From Bacteroidales bacterium UBA1769 (GTDB lineage Bacteria > Bacteroidota > Bacteroidia > Bacteroidales > UBA932), in contig DCGV01000119.1 of the NCBI GenBank assembly GCA_002314725.1, positions 1 to 28,811 of the forward strand: a DNA stretch of 28,811 nt, written 5' to 3'. Below are positions 8,084 through 17,053 of the stretch, in pieces. The translations under genes and the position numbers were made by a program. How positions within the stretch are numbered: the first letter of the stretch is position 1; each line of letters opens with the position of its first letter. The notes beneath the pieces were generated by a model, which had not been told where the DNA came from, ran no database searches, and saw only the letters and a list, made by a program, of their open reading frames with translations.

Positions 8084-9745
8084 CTACAATTTAAAACTAT
8101 CTTTCAAGCCTGTAGCTTTATTATAGCCATTGCTCTTTGGATCAAAGAAGAAATATCCCATACGCTCAAATTGTACTGCAATACCTGAATTATCTTTAAG
8201 CAAATCAGGTTCAGCATAACAATTCTCACGGACCTCAAGTGAATTAGGATTAAGGTAATCCTTGTAATCTACCCCTTCAGGAAGCATACCCATCTGTTCT
8301 TCTGTAAACAATCTATCAAATACATTGACCTTTATCTTCTTTGATTCAGTTGAAGAAACCCAATGTATTGTACCTTTTACAGAGCGCCACTCTCCTGCAC
8401 CAGGTTTGCTTGTAGGATCATAAGTACAATGAATCTCGGTTACATTACCGTCGGCATCTTTCTTGAAGCTGACACACTTAACGATATATGAGTATTTGAA
8501 ACGTACCTCACCATCTGGTTTAAGCCTAAAATATTTCTTTGGAGCATCTTCCATAAAGTCGGCACGCTCTATATAAGCCTCTTTGGTAAATGGAACTTTA
8601 CGCTTTGGTCCATCAGGATCCTCTGGATTCATAGGAGCATCGAACCACTCAACCTTACCATCTTCCCAATTGTCAATGATAACCTTTACAGGATCGAGAA
8701 CTGCCATGTATCTGTTGGCACGACGGTTCAAATCATCACGTAGGCACCACTCAAGAAGAGATAAATCTATGATATTGTCACGCTTGGCAACGCCGACCTT
8801 CTCAGCGAACATACGTATTGACTCTGGAGTATAACCTCTACGACGAAGACCACAGATTGTAGGCATACGAGGGTCATCCCATCCATCTACATAATTATTA
8901 CGGACAAGTTCCAACATCTTACGTTTACTCATCACTGTATAAGTAAGATTCAATCTTGCAAATTCATATTGATGAGATTGGAAAATACCAAGTTTTTCAA
9001 TGAACCAATCATATAGTGGACGGTGGACATCAAACTCCAATGTACAGATAGAATGAGTGATATGTTCAATTGAATCACACTCTCCATGGGCGTAATCATA
9101 CATAGGATAGATGCACCATTTATTACCTGTGCGATGATGTTCAGCATGTATGATACGATACATCAATGGATCACGGAAGAGCATATTTGGATGTGCCATA
9201 TCAATCTTTGCTCTCAATACCTTCTCTCCATCAGCATATTTGCCGTCACGCATTTCACGGAAGAGCTGCAGATTCTCCTCTACGCTGCGGTTGCGATAAG
9301 GACTCTCCTTGCCGGGTTGACTCACAGAACCACGTCCAATACGGATCTCCTCTTGTGTCTGATCATCTACATATGCAAGACCTTTTTTTATCAACTCTTC
9401 AGCCCATTCATAAAGTTGATCGAAATAATCAGAAGCATAGAATTCGTTAACCCATTCAAATCCCAACCATTTGATATCATTCTTTATTGAATCTACATAT
9501 TCAGTATCTTCCTTTACAGGATTGGTATCATCAAAGCGAAGATTGGTCTTTCCACCATATTTCTTTGCCAAGCCGAAATTCAAGCAAATACTCTTTGCAT
9601 GTCCGATATGAAGATACCCATTTGGCTCAGGAGGGAAACGAGTCATTATTGATTTGTGTTTTCCACTTGCTAAATCCTCTTCGATAATCTCTTCAAGAAA
9701 ATTCAACTTCTTCTCAGGAGCTTCTTGTACTTTATTCTCTTCCAT
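8084..9745 (-). CDS. glnS: Glutaminyl-tRNA synthetase
   Basis: Class I synthetase charging tRNA-Gln in the cytosol. The 553 residues match bacterial GlnRS. The Rossmann domain begins TRFPPEPNGYLHIGHAKS with HIGH at 46-49; the KMSKS-type loop is VMSKR at 271-275. The block RIGRGSVSQPGKESPYRNRS (135-154) and LRRRGYTPESIRMF are GlnRS-specific and separate it from GluRS. The C-terminal anticodon-binding beta-barrel ends with AVQFERMGYFFFDP. Presence of GlnRS suggests direct charging rather than only the amidotransferase route. It follows the S46 peptidase gene after 35 nt, the largest gap in the run, where a -7 box is visible, so it may have its own promoter. Confidence 0.97.
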   Translation of the reverse strand: MEENKVQEAPEKKLNFLEEIIEEDLASGKHKSIMTRFPPEPNGYLHIGHAKSICLNFGLAKKYGGKTNLRFDDTNPVKEDTEYVDSIKNDIKWLGFEWVNEFYASDYFDQLYEWAEELIKKGLAYVDDQTQEEIRIGRGSVSQPGKESPYRNRSVEENLQLFREMRDGKYADGEKVLRAKIDMAHPNMLFRDPLMYRIIHAEHHRTGNKWCIYPMYDYAHGECDSIEHITHSICTLEFDVHRPLYDWFIEKLGIFQSHQYEFARLNLTYTVMSKRKMLELVRNNYVDGWDDPRMPTICGLRRRGYTPESIRMFAEKVGVAKRDNIIDLSLLEWCLRDDLNRRANRYMAVLDPVKVIIDNWEDGKVEWFDAPMNPEDPDGPKRKVPFTKEAYIERADFMEDAPKKYFRLKPDGEVRFKYSYIVKCVSFKKDADGNVTEIHCTYDPTSKPGAGEWRSVKGTIHWVSSTESKKIKVNVFDRLFTEEQMGMLPEGVDYKDYLNPNSLEVRENCYAEPDLLKDNSGIAVQFERMGYFFFDPKSNGYNKATGLKDSFKL

Positions 9746-9768
9746 ATATATGTGTTACGTTTATTTTG

Positions 9769-9776
9769 CAAAAATA
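9769..9776 (-). promoter_or_regulatory. Candidate -7 box for glnS
   Basis: The minus strand reads TATTTTTG, an exact TAnnTTTG match, 24 nt before the glnS ATG and overlapping no coding sequence. A -33 TTTG at the expected distance is not clear. If used, glnS-yicC-tricorn protease would be a sub-operon inside the long run. Confidence 0.4.
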
Positions 9777-9780
9777 TTAA

Positions 9781-11850
9781 TTATTCAACAATTGTCATTT
9801 CATCCATCAAATAACCGGCGCCACCATAATAGTCCATTATATAGAGTACATATCTGATATCGACATTAATACAGCGTTGAAGTTCCGGTTCAAATATAAT
9901 ATCTCCTGACATTGCCTCCCAGTTTCCATCAAATGCCAGGCCTAAAAGTTGACCTCTGTCATTCAAAACAGGACTGCCTGAATTACCACCTGTAATATCC
10001 CCCGTAGTCAAGAAACATGCTGGCAATTTACCATTTTCCATAGCATACCTGCCATAATCTCCATTTTTATGTAACTCCTTCAATTTTTCAGGAACAACAA
10101 ATTCCCAATTGTCAGGATCCTCTTTCTCCATAACTCCATCCAATGTCGTATAATAGTTATAGATAACAGCATCCTTAGGAGAATATGGTTCAACTGTAGC
10201 ATAGCTTAAACGCATAGTGCTATTGGCATCTGGATAGAATGCCCGTTCCGGATGCATCTCCATAGTACCGGCAATATAGCTCTTCTTCCCCTTTTCAAAA
10301 TCATCGACTACACTGTTCACCTTGGAACTAGCCTCTGAGCTCAAGGCAGTCACACGGGATGCCAACACTACAGCAGGGTCATTAGTAAGATCTTTTCCTG
10401 TCGCAAGAGCCTCGATTACGTTATCAATTGAAGTAAATACTGAAGTAGAATAGAGATTATCTACAAATTCATCCACATCATCAACAAATGTCGGATCCAC
10501 ACTCTCTTTATATAGTGTCAACATTGCTTTAGCAACCTTGATATCTGTCGGAAGATTATAATCTTTATAGAAAGATTCAACACTTGAGTAATTTGAAAGA
10601 GCCTTTCCGCCTTTGATTGCATTAGAAACGCTCCTTGCAACGGATAGTATCTCTATACGTGATAGAGTTTCAGATATATAGGTCCTTTTTGTAAGATACT
10701 CTTTACGGCTGTTCACAGCACCATCAATCAAATTGAGGGCATTTCCATATTCAGCCTGTCGTTTTGGATCCTGATTCACCCACTCTTTGAAAGCGACCTC
10801 TTCAGCAGCCCTGCGAGCTTCAACATCAAGCTTGACAAAGGTTTCGTTCATTCCAATATACTTTTTCCAAGCATTCGATGAACTGGTGTACTTACTGGCA
10901 TATTGAATTTTCACTTTAGGATCGGCAAGCATATCTTCCATCAGCAAATCTTGTCTGATAGTACGGCATTTTATTGTAATATCATTCAACATCACTCTCT
11001 CCTTCAACTCAGAGGCTGTCATAAAGCGATTTGTAGTACCAGGATAGCCAATAATCATTGTAAAATCACCAGGCTGATAACCTTTTATGGAAATCTCAAG
11101 TGATTTAACTGGATGATAAGGTACATTATCTTCTGAGTATTCAGCTGGATTGTTATCCTTATCTGCATAAACACGGAACATAGAGAAATCACATGTATGA
11201 CGTGGCCACATCCAATTGTCTGTATCAGCTCCGAACTTACCTATGGAACTAGGTGGTGCACCAACAAAACGAACATCTTTATATGTCTTATTTACAATTA
11301 GATAATAGACATTCCCTCCAAACAGAGAAGAGACCGATGCTGTCAGGTATTGTGATTTGCCCGTAGCCTTTTCAACAAGACGTTTTACCTCTTTCGAATA
11401 AAGTTCATCCCACTCCTCATCATTTTTTGCTTTTCTGGTAGCACTTTCAATCTCAGCAGTAACATCAGTCATACTTTCAAGGAAAGTAACAGTAAGACCA
11501 GCGGCAGGAAGTTCCTGTGAACGATTCATAGCCCAATAGCCATCTGTAAGATAGTCATGTTCAACAGAACTCAACTGTTGTATCGAAGAGTAACCACAAT
11601 GGTGATTGGTGATAACCAAGCCATCCTTTGAAATCATCTCTCCAGTGCAACCGCCTCCGAAATGTACAATTGCATCCTTTATTGATGAGTGATTTACAGA
11701 GTAAATATCCTCTGCAGAGAGTTTGCAACCCATCGCCTGCATGGTATTTATATTCATCTTTTCAAGAAGAGGGAGAAGCCACATACCCTCATCAGCTTTC
11801 ATCTGGAATGAAAACAGAAACAATAATAGGACAAACGATATCTTTTTCAT
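9781..11850 (-). CDS. S46 family dipeptidyl-peptidase, DPP7-like
   Basis: Exported serine peptidase releasing dipeptides from the N-terminus of oligopeptides, a nutrition enzyme of Bacteroidetes. Residues 1-19 form a signal peptide, leaving a mature N-terminus near DEGMWLL. The 689 residues are slightly short of the usual about 710-720. The catalytic triad aligns as H84 (TNHHCGY), D221 (PRHTCDFSMF) and S624 (GGNSGSP). The position 18 residues after the serine is G642 (FDGNW); in DPP11 this position is the arginine that selects Asp/Glu, while DPP7 has glycine, so a preference for hydrophobic or non-acidic P1 residues is inferred. The C-terminal block CINVDIRYVLYIMDYYGGAG is typical. It starts 12 nt after fabG. 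Confidence 0.93.
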   Translation of the reverse strand: MKKISFVLLLFLFSFQMKADEGMWLLPLLEKMNINTMQAMGCKLSAEDIYSVNHSSIKDAIVHFGGGCTGEMISKDGLVITNHHCGYSSIQQLSSVEHDYLTDGYWAMNRSQELPAAGLTVTFLESMTDVTAEIESATRKAKNDEEWDELYSKEVKRLVEKATGKSQYLTASVSSLFGGNVYYLIVNKTYKDVRFVGAPPSSIGKFGADTDNWMWPRHTCDFSMFRVYADKDNNPAEYSEDNVPYHPVKSLEISIKGYQPGDFTMIIGYPGTTNRFMTASELKERVMLNDITIKCRTIRQDLLMEDMLADPKVKIQYASKYTSSSNAWKKYIGMNETFVKLDVEARRAAEEVAFKEWVNQDPKRQAEYGNALNLIDGAVNSRKEYLTKRTYISETLSRIEILSVARSVSNAIKGGKALSNYSSVESFYKDYNLPTDIKVAKAMLTLYKESVDPTFVDDVDEFVDNLYSTSVFTSIDNVIEALATGKDLTNDPAVVLASRVTALSSEASSKVNSVVDDFEKGKKSYIAGTMEMHPERAFYPDANSTMRLSYATVEPYSPKDAVIYNYYTTLDGVMEKEDPDNWEFVVPEKLKELHKNGDYGRYAMENGKLPACFLTTGDITGGNSGSPVLNDRGQLLGLAFDGNWEAMSGDIIFEPELQRCINVDIRYVLYIMDYYGGAGYLMDEMTIVE

Positions 11851-11862
11851 AGTGTCAATTAA

Positions 11863-12609
11863 TTACATTCCCATACCGCCATCAACAAGTATTACCTGTC
11901 CAGAGACATATGAAGCCAAATCAGATGCCAGGAAGGTACAAACTTTAGCAACCTCTTCAGGAGTACCGCCACGACGAAGCGGAATCTTACTCTCCCATTG
12001 TTTCAGAGTCTCCTCAGGAAGTGCAGATGTCATATCAGTCAAAATAAAACCTGGGGCTACTACATTTGCTCTAACACCTCTTGAACCCAGCTCCTGAGCG
12101 ATTGATTTTGCCAACCCTATCATTCCGGCCTTTGATGCTGAGTAGTTACATTGACCGGCATTCCCGTGAACTCCAACAATTGAACTTATGTTGATTATTG
12201 ACCCCGTTCTCTGTTTTACCATGACAGGAGAAACTGCATGTATGAAATTGAATGCACTTTTTAAATTCACATTCAAAACAGCATCCCATTGCGCTTCAGT
12301 CATCCTAAGCATCAATCCATCTTTGGTAATACCAGCATTATTCACCAGGATATCTATCCGACCAAGTTCTGAGATGACCTGTTCAACGCTATTATGAACA
12401 GACTCAAAATCAGCAGCATTTGATGCAATTGCCACGACTTTCACTCCATACGATTCCAATTCCGATTTTGTAGCCAAAGCAACTTCATCAATATTTAAAT
12501 CAGTAAAAGCTATATCCGCTCCTTCTGAAGCGAATTTCAGAGCAATAGACTTTCCTATTCCACGTGCAGCGCCACTAATCAAGGCGACTTTTCCAGATAA
12601 TAGAGACAT
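11863..12609 (-). CDS. fabG: 3-oxoacyl-[acyl-carrier-protein] reductase FabG
   Basis: NADPH-dependent reduction of 3-oxoacyl-ACP in type II fatty acid synthesis. The 248-residue short-chain dehydrogenase has the cofactor motif GAARGIGK (13-20), NNAG (90-93), and the catalytic set S142/S143 (INISSIVG), Y156 and K160 (YSASK). VVAPGFILTDMT and the C-terminal SGQVILVDGGMGM are FabG-typical, with the exact GGM ending common to true FabG. It stands alone here without acpP or fabF, so a different SDR role cannot be excluded, but similarity to FabG is strong. The leader between rimO and this ATG consists almost entirely of a heptamer tandem array. Confidence 0.92.
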   Translation of the reverse strand: MSLLSGKVALISGAARGIGKSIALKFASEGADIAFTDLNIDEVALATKSELESYGVKVVAIASNAADFESVHNSVEQVISELGRIDILVNNAGITKDGLMLRMTEAQWDAVLNVNLKSAFNFIHAVSPVMVKQRTGSIINISSIVGVHGNAGQCNYSASKAGMIGLAKSIAQELGSRGVRANVVAPGFILTDMTSALPEETLKQWESKIPLRRGGTPEEVAKVCTFLASDLASYVSGQVILVDGGMGM

Positions 12610-12613
12610 ATTT

Positions 12614-12644
12614 AGTTAAGAGTTAAGAGTTAAGAGTTAAGAGT
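12614..12644. repeat. Heptamer tandem array AGTTAAG x4.4
   Basis: Four exact copies of AGTTAAG plus AGT, running from 5 nt before the fabG ATG back across the rimO stop codon. On the coding (minus) strand the unit reads CTTAACT. Translation of rimO enters the array and stops at a TAA within it (12630-12632), so copy changes on the fabG side would alter only the fabG leader length. Confidence 0.9.
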
Positions 12645-13949
12645 GCCGAGGAGGTCATATTCACCAGCGGCATCTATATGAACATCAACGAATTTACCTA
12701 TTAAGTCAGCAGGCACATAACCTGATTTGAGAGAATCTCCGCCAATTAAAATCTCCCCATCGACCTCCGGAGACTCCTTCATACTACGTCCCACAAGAAC
12801 TCCATCACTGTAAGAATCAATGATAACACGTTCATCACTTCCTATTCGTGACAGATTGTACTCCTGAGAGATACTTGATTGTAGTTCCATGAGTTGATCA
12901 TACCGTTCCTGTTTCACACGCTTAGAGATAGTATCTTTATAATTCAATGCTCCAAATGTACCCTCTTCTTCAGAGTACTGGAATGCCCCAAGACGCTCGA
13001 AACGGCAATCTTGAACGAATTGCAACAGATCGGCGAACTCTCTCTTACCCTCTCCAGGATGACCCACAATCAATGTTGTCCTAATTACAACATCAGGGAC
13101 ATAACTCCTCATCTTTTCCACCAATGCTCTGGTTTGAGAACCAGTAACGCCACGGCGCATCATCTCAAGAACCTTATCGGAAGAGTGCTGAAGAGGTATG
13201 TCTATATAGTGACATATCTTGGGATTGTCAGCCATAATTTTCAACACATCTTCTGGGAACCCTGCCGGATAACTATAATGCATCCTGATCCATTCAATTC
13301 CATCTATCCTTGACAACTTGTCCAACAATTCAGCCAAAGCTCTGCGTTTGTAAAGATCCAAGCCATAGTATGTAGTATCCTGTGCTATGACTATCAACTC
13401 TTTAACCCCAGCGGCAGCCAAGAATTGAGCTTCGGCCACCAAATCTTCCATAGGTACAGAGATATGCGATCCTCTTATCAGAGGAATAGCGCAATATGAA
13501 CAACGTCTGTCACACCCCTCTGATATCTTCAGATATGCATAATGGGACGGTGTAGTAAGATATCTGGAATTGAGAGCAGATGACTCTTTTCGTATTGCAA
13601 GAGCCTCTAATAGATCGTCAAAACCGAATGCTCCGAAGAAGCCATCAACTTCAGGTATTGATTCTACCAGATAATCATGATAACGTTGTGAAAGGCATCC
13701 AAAGACAAATATCTTCTTTACCTTTCCTAGGTTTTTAGCCTCTACGGCTTTAAAGATTACTTCAATAGACTCCTCTTTAGCGTCACCGATAAACCCGCAT
13801 GTGTTTATCACTATAACATCCACAGCATTATCATTCAGATCGTTATCTTCTGGCACGATTTGAATGCCGGCAAGTGCCGCCTGTCTGAGGAAATGCTCAG
13901 AATCCACACGATTCTTGGAACAGCCAAGTGATATCAATTGAAGTTTCAT
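12630..13949 (-). CDS. rimO: Ribosomal protein uS12 methylthiotransferase RimO
   Basis: Radical-SAM enzyme that methylthiolates the conserved aspartate of ribosomal protein S12. The 439-residue protein shows all three parts. The N-terminal MTTase domain has cluster cysteines C10 (SLGCSKN), C51 (NTCGF) and C85 (FGCLSQR). The radical-SAM triad C146-C150-C153 lies in EGCDRRCSYCAIP. A C-terminal TRAM domain ends in EYDLLG. The SLGCSKNRVDSE opening and the YAYLKISEGCDRRCSYCAIP block separate RimO from MiaB. It starts 5 nt after the DUF5606 gene stop. The last three residues (LNS) are encoded by the heptamer repeat, a sign that the repeat has invaded or created the end of the gene. Confidence 0.95.
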   Translation of the reverse strand: MKLQLISLGCSKNRVDSEHFLRQAALAGIQIVPEDNDLNDNAVDVIVINTCGFIGDAKEESIEVIFKAVEAKNLGKVKKIFVFGCLSQRYHDYLVESIPEVDGFFGAFGFDDLLEALAIRKESSALNSRYLTTPSHYAYLKISEGCDRRCSYCAIPLIRGSHISVPMEDLVAEAQFLAAAGVKELIVIAQDTTYYGLDLYKRRALAELLDKLSRIDGIEWIRMHYSYPAGFPEDVLKIMADNPKICHYIDIPLQHSSDKVLEMMRRGVTGSQTRALVEKMRSYVPDVVIRTTLIVGHPGEGKREFADLLQFVQDCRFERLGAFQYSEEEGTFGALNYKDTISKRVKQERYDQLMELQSSISQEYNLSRIGSDERVIIDSYSDGVLVGRSMKESPEVDGEILIGGDSLKSGYVPADLIGKFVDVHIDAAGEYDLLGTLNS

Positions 13950-13954
13950 ATCAA

Positions 13955-14380
13955 TTATTGAGCTTTTTCTTCAGTTTCCTCCTCCTCAACAAATTCCAAA
14001 GAAGCATATTGTTGAAGAACATTATACCAATCAAGCACCTTCTTCATATGTGAAACATAGAATCTATCCTCATCATAGTTTGGAATAGCCTGTTCAAAGA
14101 ATGCTTTAATCTTTTTAGGATCCTCTTTCGAACTCATTGCAGGACCATTCTTCAGAATAGTGGCCATATTGGTAAGAGCCTCTTTCAAAGAGACCTCTTT
14201 TTCAGTTGTATAAATAGAAATATCAGCAAGAGAAGATACCCTGGCACTTGAACCGAATGGCTTTCTCTGTTTTGTAACTAAAGATTCAGCTATAAGGCAA
14301 TTCCTTCCCTGTGAGACAAATTCAAACAAACCACTTTCGCCTGAAATCGATAAAATCTTTTTTAAATCAGTTTTTGTCAT
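13955..14380 (-). CDS. DUF5606 family protein
   Basis: Small cytosolic protein (141 residues) that I recognise as the Bacteroidetes DUF5606 family from its opening KKILSISGESGLFEFVSQGRN and the segment VSSLADISIYTTEKEVSLKE. Its function is unknown. A compact N-terminal beta-rich domain (about 1-75) is followed by a helical segment (80-130) and a very acidic tail (FVEEEETEEKAQ). No signal peptide or membrane segment is seen. It sits between the TerB/DnaJ gene (14-nt gap) and rimO (5-nt gap), suggesting co-expression with translation and protein-quality genes, but this does not identify a role. Confidence 0.8.
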   Translation of the reverse strand: MTKTDLKKILSISGESGLFEFVSQGRNCLIAESLVTKQRKPFGSSARVSSLADISIYTTEKEVSLKEALTNMATILKNGPAMSSKEDPKKIKAFFEQAIPNYDEDRFYVSHMKKVLDWYNVLQQYASLEFVEEEETEEKAQ

Positions 14381-14394
14381 TGTATTGTAATTTA

Positions 14395-15141
14395 TTAATT
14401 CATATTCCTACTCTTTTTAATAGCTTCGTATGCATCTTGTATCTGCTTGAATTTCTCTTCAGCAGCCTTTTGTACATCTACGCCAAGCGAAGCTACTTTA
14501 TCTGGGTGATGCTTCATTGCCATTCGTTTGTATGCCTTTCTGACCTCATCATCAGACACTTTTGGATCAATCTCCAAAACTTTATATGCAGCATCAATAT
14601 TATTCTCGAACATCGCAAACAGCGACTCAATATCACTGGATTTCAATCCAATAGAAACAGAAATTCGTTTAAGCATCTCTGTCTCTGCCACATTTACATC
14701 ACCATCACACTTGGCAAGGGAGATCAGATAGTGTACAAGTTGCAGACGCTGTGAATAGTTCATATTCATCGCAATCTGTCCTCCAACCTGTTCGACATTG
14801 ATATTCTGATCCTTAAGCTGTTTCAGAATCTCCATCGCCTCGGCGACATACTGAGGTCCGAAAGAACGACTAATGAAATCCCGGACGTTATCCAATTCTA
14901 TCTTGAGATACTTGCCATCTGACTTTATTACAGCCGTGATTAGCACTAACAGGCTCACTAGGAAGCTGTTTCGAGCCCCTGATGAGTGTTGAGACGTTGT
15001 GTTCCAACCTCTCTGCCCACTATAGGATTTCGTGGTGTCCGTATCGAAGACTGACCCTATCAAAAAGCCTAGAAGGCCACCAAGAGGACCAGCCATAGCC
15101 CATCCCAATACTCCGCCTAACAATTTCCCGCCTATTGACAT
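14395..15141 (-). CDS. TerB/DnaJ-domain co-chaperone, DjlA-like
   Basis: 248 residues with three parts. The first is a glycine-rich hydrophobic N-terminus (about 4-32, GGKLLGGVLGWAMAGPLGGL) that may insert in or lie on the membrane. The second is a TerB-like helical domain (about 55-165). The third is a C-terminal J domain with VLEIDPKVSDDEVRKAYK and the HPD motif at 212-214. The order matches DjlA (membrane-anchored DnaJ-like co-chaperone stimulating DnaK), though the anchor is of a different kind from the single N-terminal helix of E. coli DjlA. Its start overlaps the coaE end by 10 bp, indicating translational coupling. DnaK stimulation is inferred from the HPD motif. Confidence 0.85.
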   Translation of the reverse strand: MSIGGKLLGGVLGWAMAGPLGGLLGFLIGSVFDTDTTKSYSGQRGWNTTSQHSSGARNSFLVSLLVLITAVIKSDGKYLKIELDNVRDFISRSFGPQYVAEAMEILKQLKDQNINVEQVGGQIAMNMNYSQRLQLVHYLISLAKCDGDVNVAETEMLKRISVSIGLKSSDIESLFAMFENNIDAAYKVLEIDPKVSDDEVRKAYKRMAMKHHPDKVASLGVDVQKAAEEKFKQIQDAYEAIKKSRNMN

Positions 15142-15722
15142 ATCTTTTTCAAATTCATAAAAAGAGACTCCAGTTGTGGTAGCAAAGGTGTCTCAGAATC
15201 ATTAATCACTATATAATCGGCAACAGCCGAACGATCTTCGTCACTCCATTGGTTATTTATGCGTGAAAGAATCTGTTCATATGTTGATCCATCACGTCTC
15301 ATCGCCCGTTCAATTCTAACATTCATTGGCGCTACTACAGAGATGACATTATCATACATACATCGTAAACTCTCATTCTCCAAAGCTATTGCAGATTCAA
15401 GGATTGCAATTTTACCTATTTGGCAAGAGCACCAATTCTTAAAATCGTCTATTACGGCAGGGAATACCACACTCTCTATCTCATGCTTCAAAGTCGCATC
15501 TGTAAAAAGCCTCTTGGCAAGGGCTTTTCTATCCAGCTTCCCATCTACCACCACACTCTCTCCAGCTATTCCTTGTATCTTTCGTAACAATTCCGCATCT
15601 TCATCATATAACCGCTTCACAGCCATATCAGCATCATATACAGGTATCCCCATCGCTTTCAGCACCCTGCACACATAGGATTTACCTGATCCAATTCCAC
15701 CAGTGACAAGTACTCTAACCAT
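15132..15722 (-). CDS. coaE: Dephospho-CoA kinase
   Basis: Final step of coenzyme A synthesis, phosphorylating the 3'-hydroxyl of dephospho-CoA. With the ATG at 15720-15722 the protein is 196 residues, with P-loop GGIGSGKS at 8-15 and the VYDADMAVKRLY segment (28-39) containing the conserved DAD. I chose this ATG because it gives the standard N-terminus (MVRVLVTGGIGSGKS) and begins 1 nt after the ybbR-like stop; a longer frame from a TTG at 15734 would add only MRSD and overlap that gene by 11 bp. Its 3' end overlaps the DnaJ-like gene by 10 bp. Confidence 0.94.
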   Translation of the reverse strand: MVRVLVTGGIGSGKSYVCRVLKAMGIPVYDADMAVKRLYDEDAELLRKIQGIAGESVVVDGKLDRKALAKRLFTDATLKHEIESVVFPAVIDDFKNWCSCQIGKIAILESAIALENESLRCMYDNVISVVAPMNVRIERAMRRDGSTYEQILSRINNQWSDEDRSAVADYIVINDSETPLLPQLESLFMNLKKICQ

Positions 15723-15723
15723 A

Positions 15724-16704
15724 TCACTTCTCAACCAAGATACACTCTACAAACGGAGGGTCCAATTCATAAGAGAAAATATCAATATCGGGTTGACTCA
15801 ACGATGGGATAATTTTTCCACTATTGGATCCTAAAATAGTCTCGTAGTCAATAACCAAGCCTAACTCAGATTTCTGTATTTTGCCACCCAATTCCTTAAA
15901 AGGAGCTCTATATGTAACCTTAACTGTAGATGGCAATATTATCACATTCCTGTTCGAAGGGGTATTGATACTCTCAACTTTTACATCTGCCGTCTGTTCA
16001 ACATATCGCTGAACTGTCAATGAGTATTGAACTCTATCTGCATCTATTCTAACTCCTGGAATCTTCTCAAGATTTACAAAACTGTTTACGGAATTATCAA
16101 TCATCCTTTTTGAAACAACACTGGTCCTTACAGAAGTGATGTTGGCAAGATCACTCTCCTTCCCATAAATCATAACTGAATCCGGTGTCAATTCAATTTC
16201 TCCGACAAGCATATACTGAGGAGCATAACTGATTGTATTTTGTAAAATCACCTCAACCTTCTTGCAGATTGCTTTCTCAAAATGGAAAGATAATGATTCA
16301 TTACTGATGAAATCTATCTCCAACTCATCGCCAAAGAGTTCACTCAATGCCTCTCGTATCTCAGTTGTCCTAACATAAAAGAGCCCATCTCTATCATTAG
16401 TAGGATGAAACGCCGTTGGATTTAAAGTCAATTCCAAATCTTTTGGCATACCATCCCATCGTCCGTGCTTCAAGAAGAATAATCCAGGTGCCTTTCCATG
16501 AACCACCAATGGCTCCTGTGAAACTGACTGAGCTTCATAGCCCTCGATTGTTGAGTTTACAATTACTCGGAACTGTAAATATGAGTAGTAATCAAGCGAA
16601 AGGTTATGAATCAACCAGATAAAAAAAGCCAAAATGAGAGAGAGAATGAATAACATCCAGTCTCTCCCCCATCGTTCTTTCAATGATGAGCCAATTCTAG
16701 GCAT
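15724..16704 (-). CDS. YbbR-like domain membrane protein
   Basis: 326 residues with one N-terminal transmembrane helix (about 16-33, WMLFILSLILAFFIWLIH) and an extracytoplasmic region of beta-rich YbbR-like repeats, the fold of Firmicutes CdaR. No diadenylate cyclase gene is adjacent, so the CdaR role is not implied here. The position between yajC and coaE, with gaps of 8 and 1 nt, is a conserved Bacteroidetes arrangement as far as I recall. Envelope location facing the periplasm is inferred from the positive N-terminal tail (SLKERWGRD) ahead of the helix. Function unknown. Confidence 0.8.
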   Translation of the reverse strand: MPRIGSSLKERWGRDWMLFILSLILAFFIWLIHNLSLDYYSYLQFRVIVNSTIEGYEAQSVSQEPLVVHGKAPGLFFLKHGRWDGMPKDLELTLNPTAFHPTNDRDGLFYVRTTEIREALSELFGDELEIDFISNESLSFHFEKAICKKVEVILQNTISYAPQYMLVGEIELTPDSVMIYGKESDLANITSVRTSVVSKRMIDNSVNSFVNLEKIPGVRIDADRVQYSLTVQRYVEQTADVKVESINTPSNRNVIILPSTVKVTYRAPFKELGGKIQKSELGLVIDYETILGSNSGKIIPSLSQPDIDIFSYELDPPFVECILVEK

Positions 16705-16712
16705 AATAAAAA

Positions 16713-17024
16713 TTATTGAGCCTGTTGTGCATCAGAGAAGTCTTTTACCAAAGAAGCCTTGTCAACTTTAATCTTGACATTGTTATCAACTTCAATGAAG
16801 ACAACTTTATCTTTTACCTCTGTGATAGTACCATAGATACCACCGATTGTCACAACTTTATCACCCTTCTTCAATTCATTTCTGAATTTATCCAATTCCT
16901 TTTGCTTCTTTTGTTGTGGGCGGATCATAAATAGCCACATTACAACAAAAATTAAAACAATCATTATAAGGAAAGTCCAATTGCTTCCCTGTTGTGGCTG
17001 AGCTTGTAGTAGTGTAAAAATCAT
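16713..17024 (-). CDS. yajC: Sec translocon accessory subunit YajC
   Basis: Small membrane protein associated with SecDF and the SecYEG channel. The 103 residues match the family. A short N-terminal periplasmic segment precedes a single helix (about 17-35, WTFLIMIVLIFVVMWLFMI), then the hallmark RPQQKKQKE (36-44) and the conserved cytosolic domain GDKVVTIGGIYGTITEVKDK. The ATG at 17022-17024 lies 29 nt after nusB, and the ybbR-like gene starts 8 nt downstream. secDF is not in the window. Confidence 0.95.
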   Translation of the reverse strand: MIFTLLQAQPQQGSNWTFLIMIVLIFVVMWLFMIRPQQKKQKELDKFRNELKKGDKVVTIGGIYGTITEVKDKVVFIEVDNNVKIKVDKASLVKDFSDAQQAQ

Positions 17025-17053
17025 AATTGTCGTTATTTTTTTCTTATCAATAA

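Noticed and set aside
9086..9490. Open frame of 134 codons on the plus strand opposite glnS
   Set aside because: It lies entirely inside the well-supported glnS gene, has no recognisable domain, and reads as a shadow frame of the opposite strand.
12894..13313. Open frame of 139 codons opposite rimO
   Set aside because: Antisense to conserved rimO codons with no recognisable protein features.
14311..14754. Plus-strand frame of 147 codons across the DUF5606/DnaJ-like junction
   Set aside because: Cys-, Leu- and Ile-rich shadow translation that overlaps two supported genes; no start context or motif.
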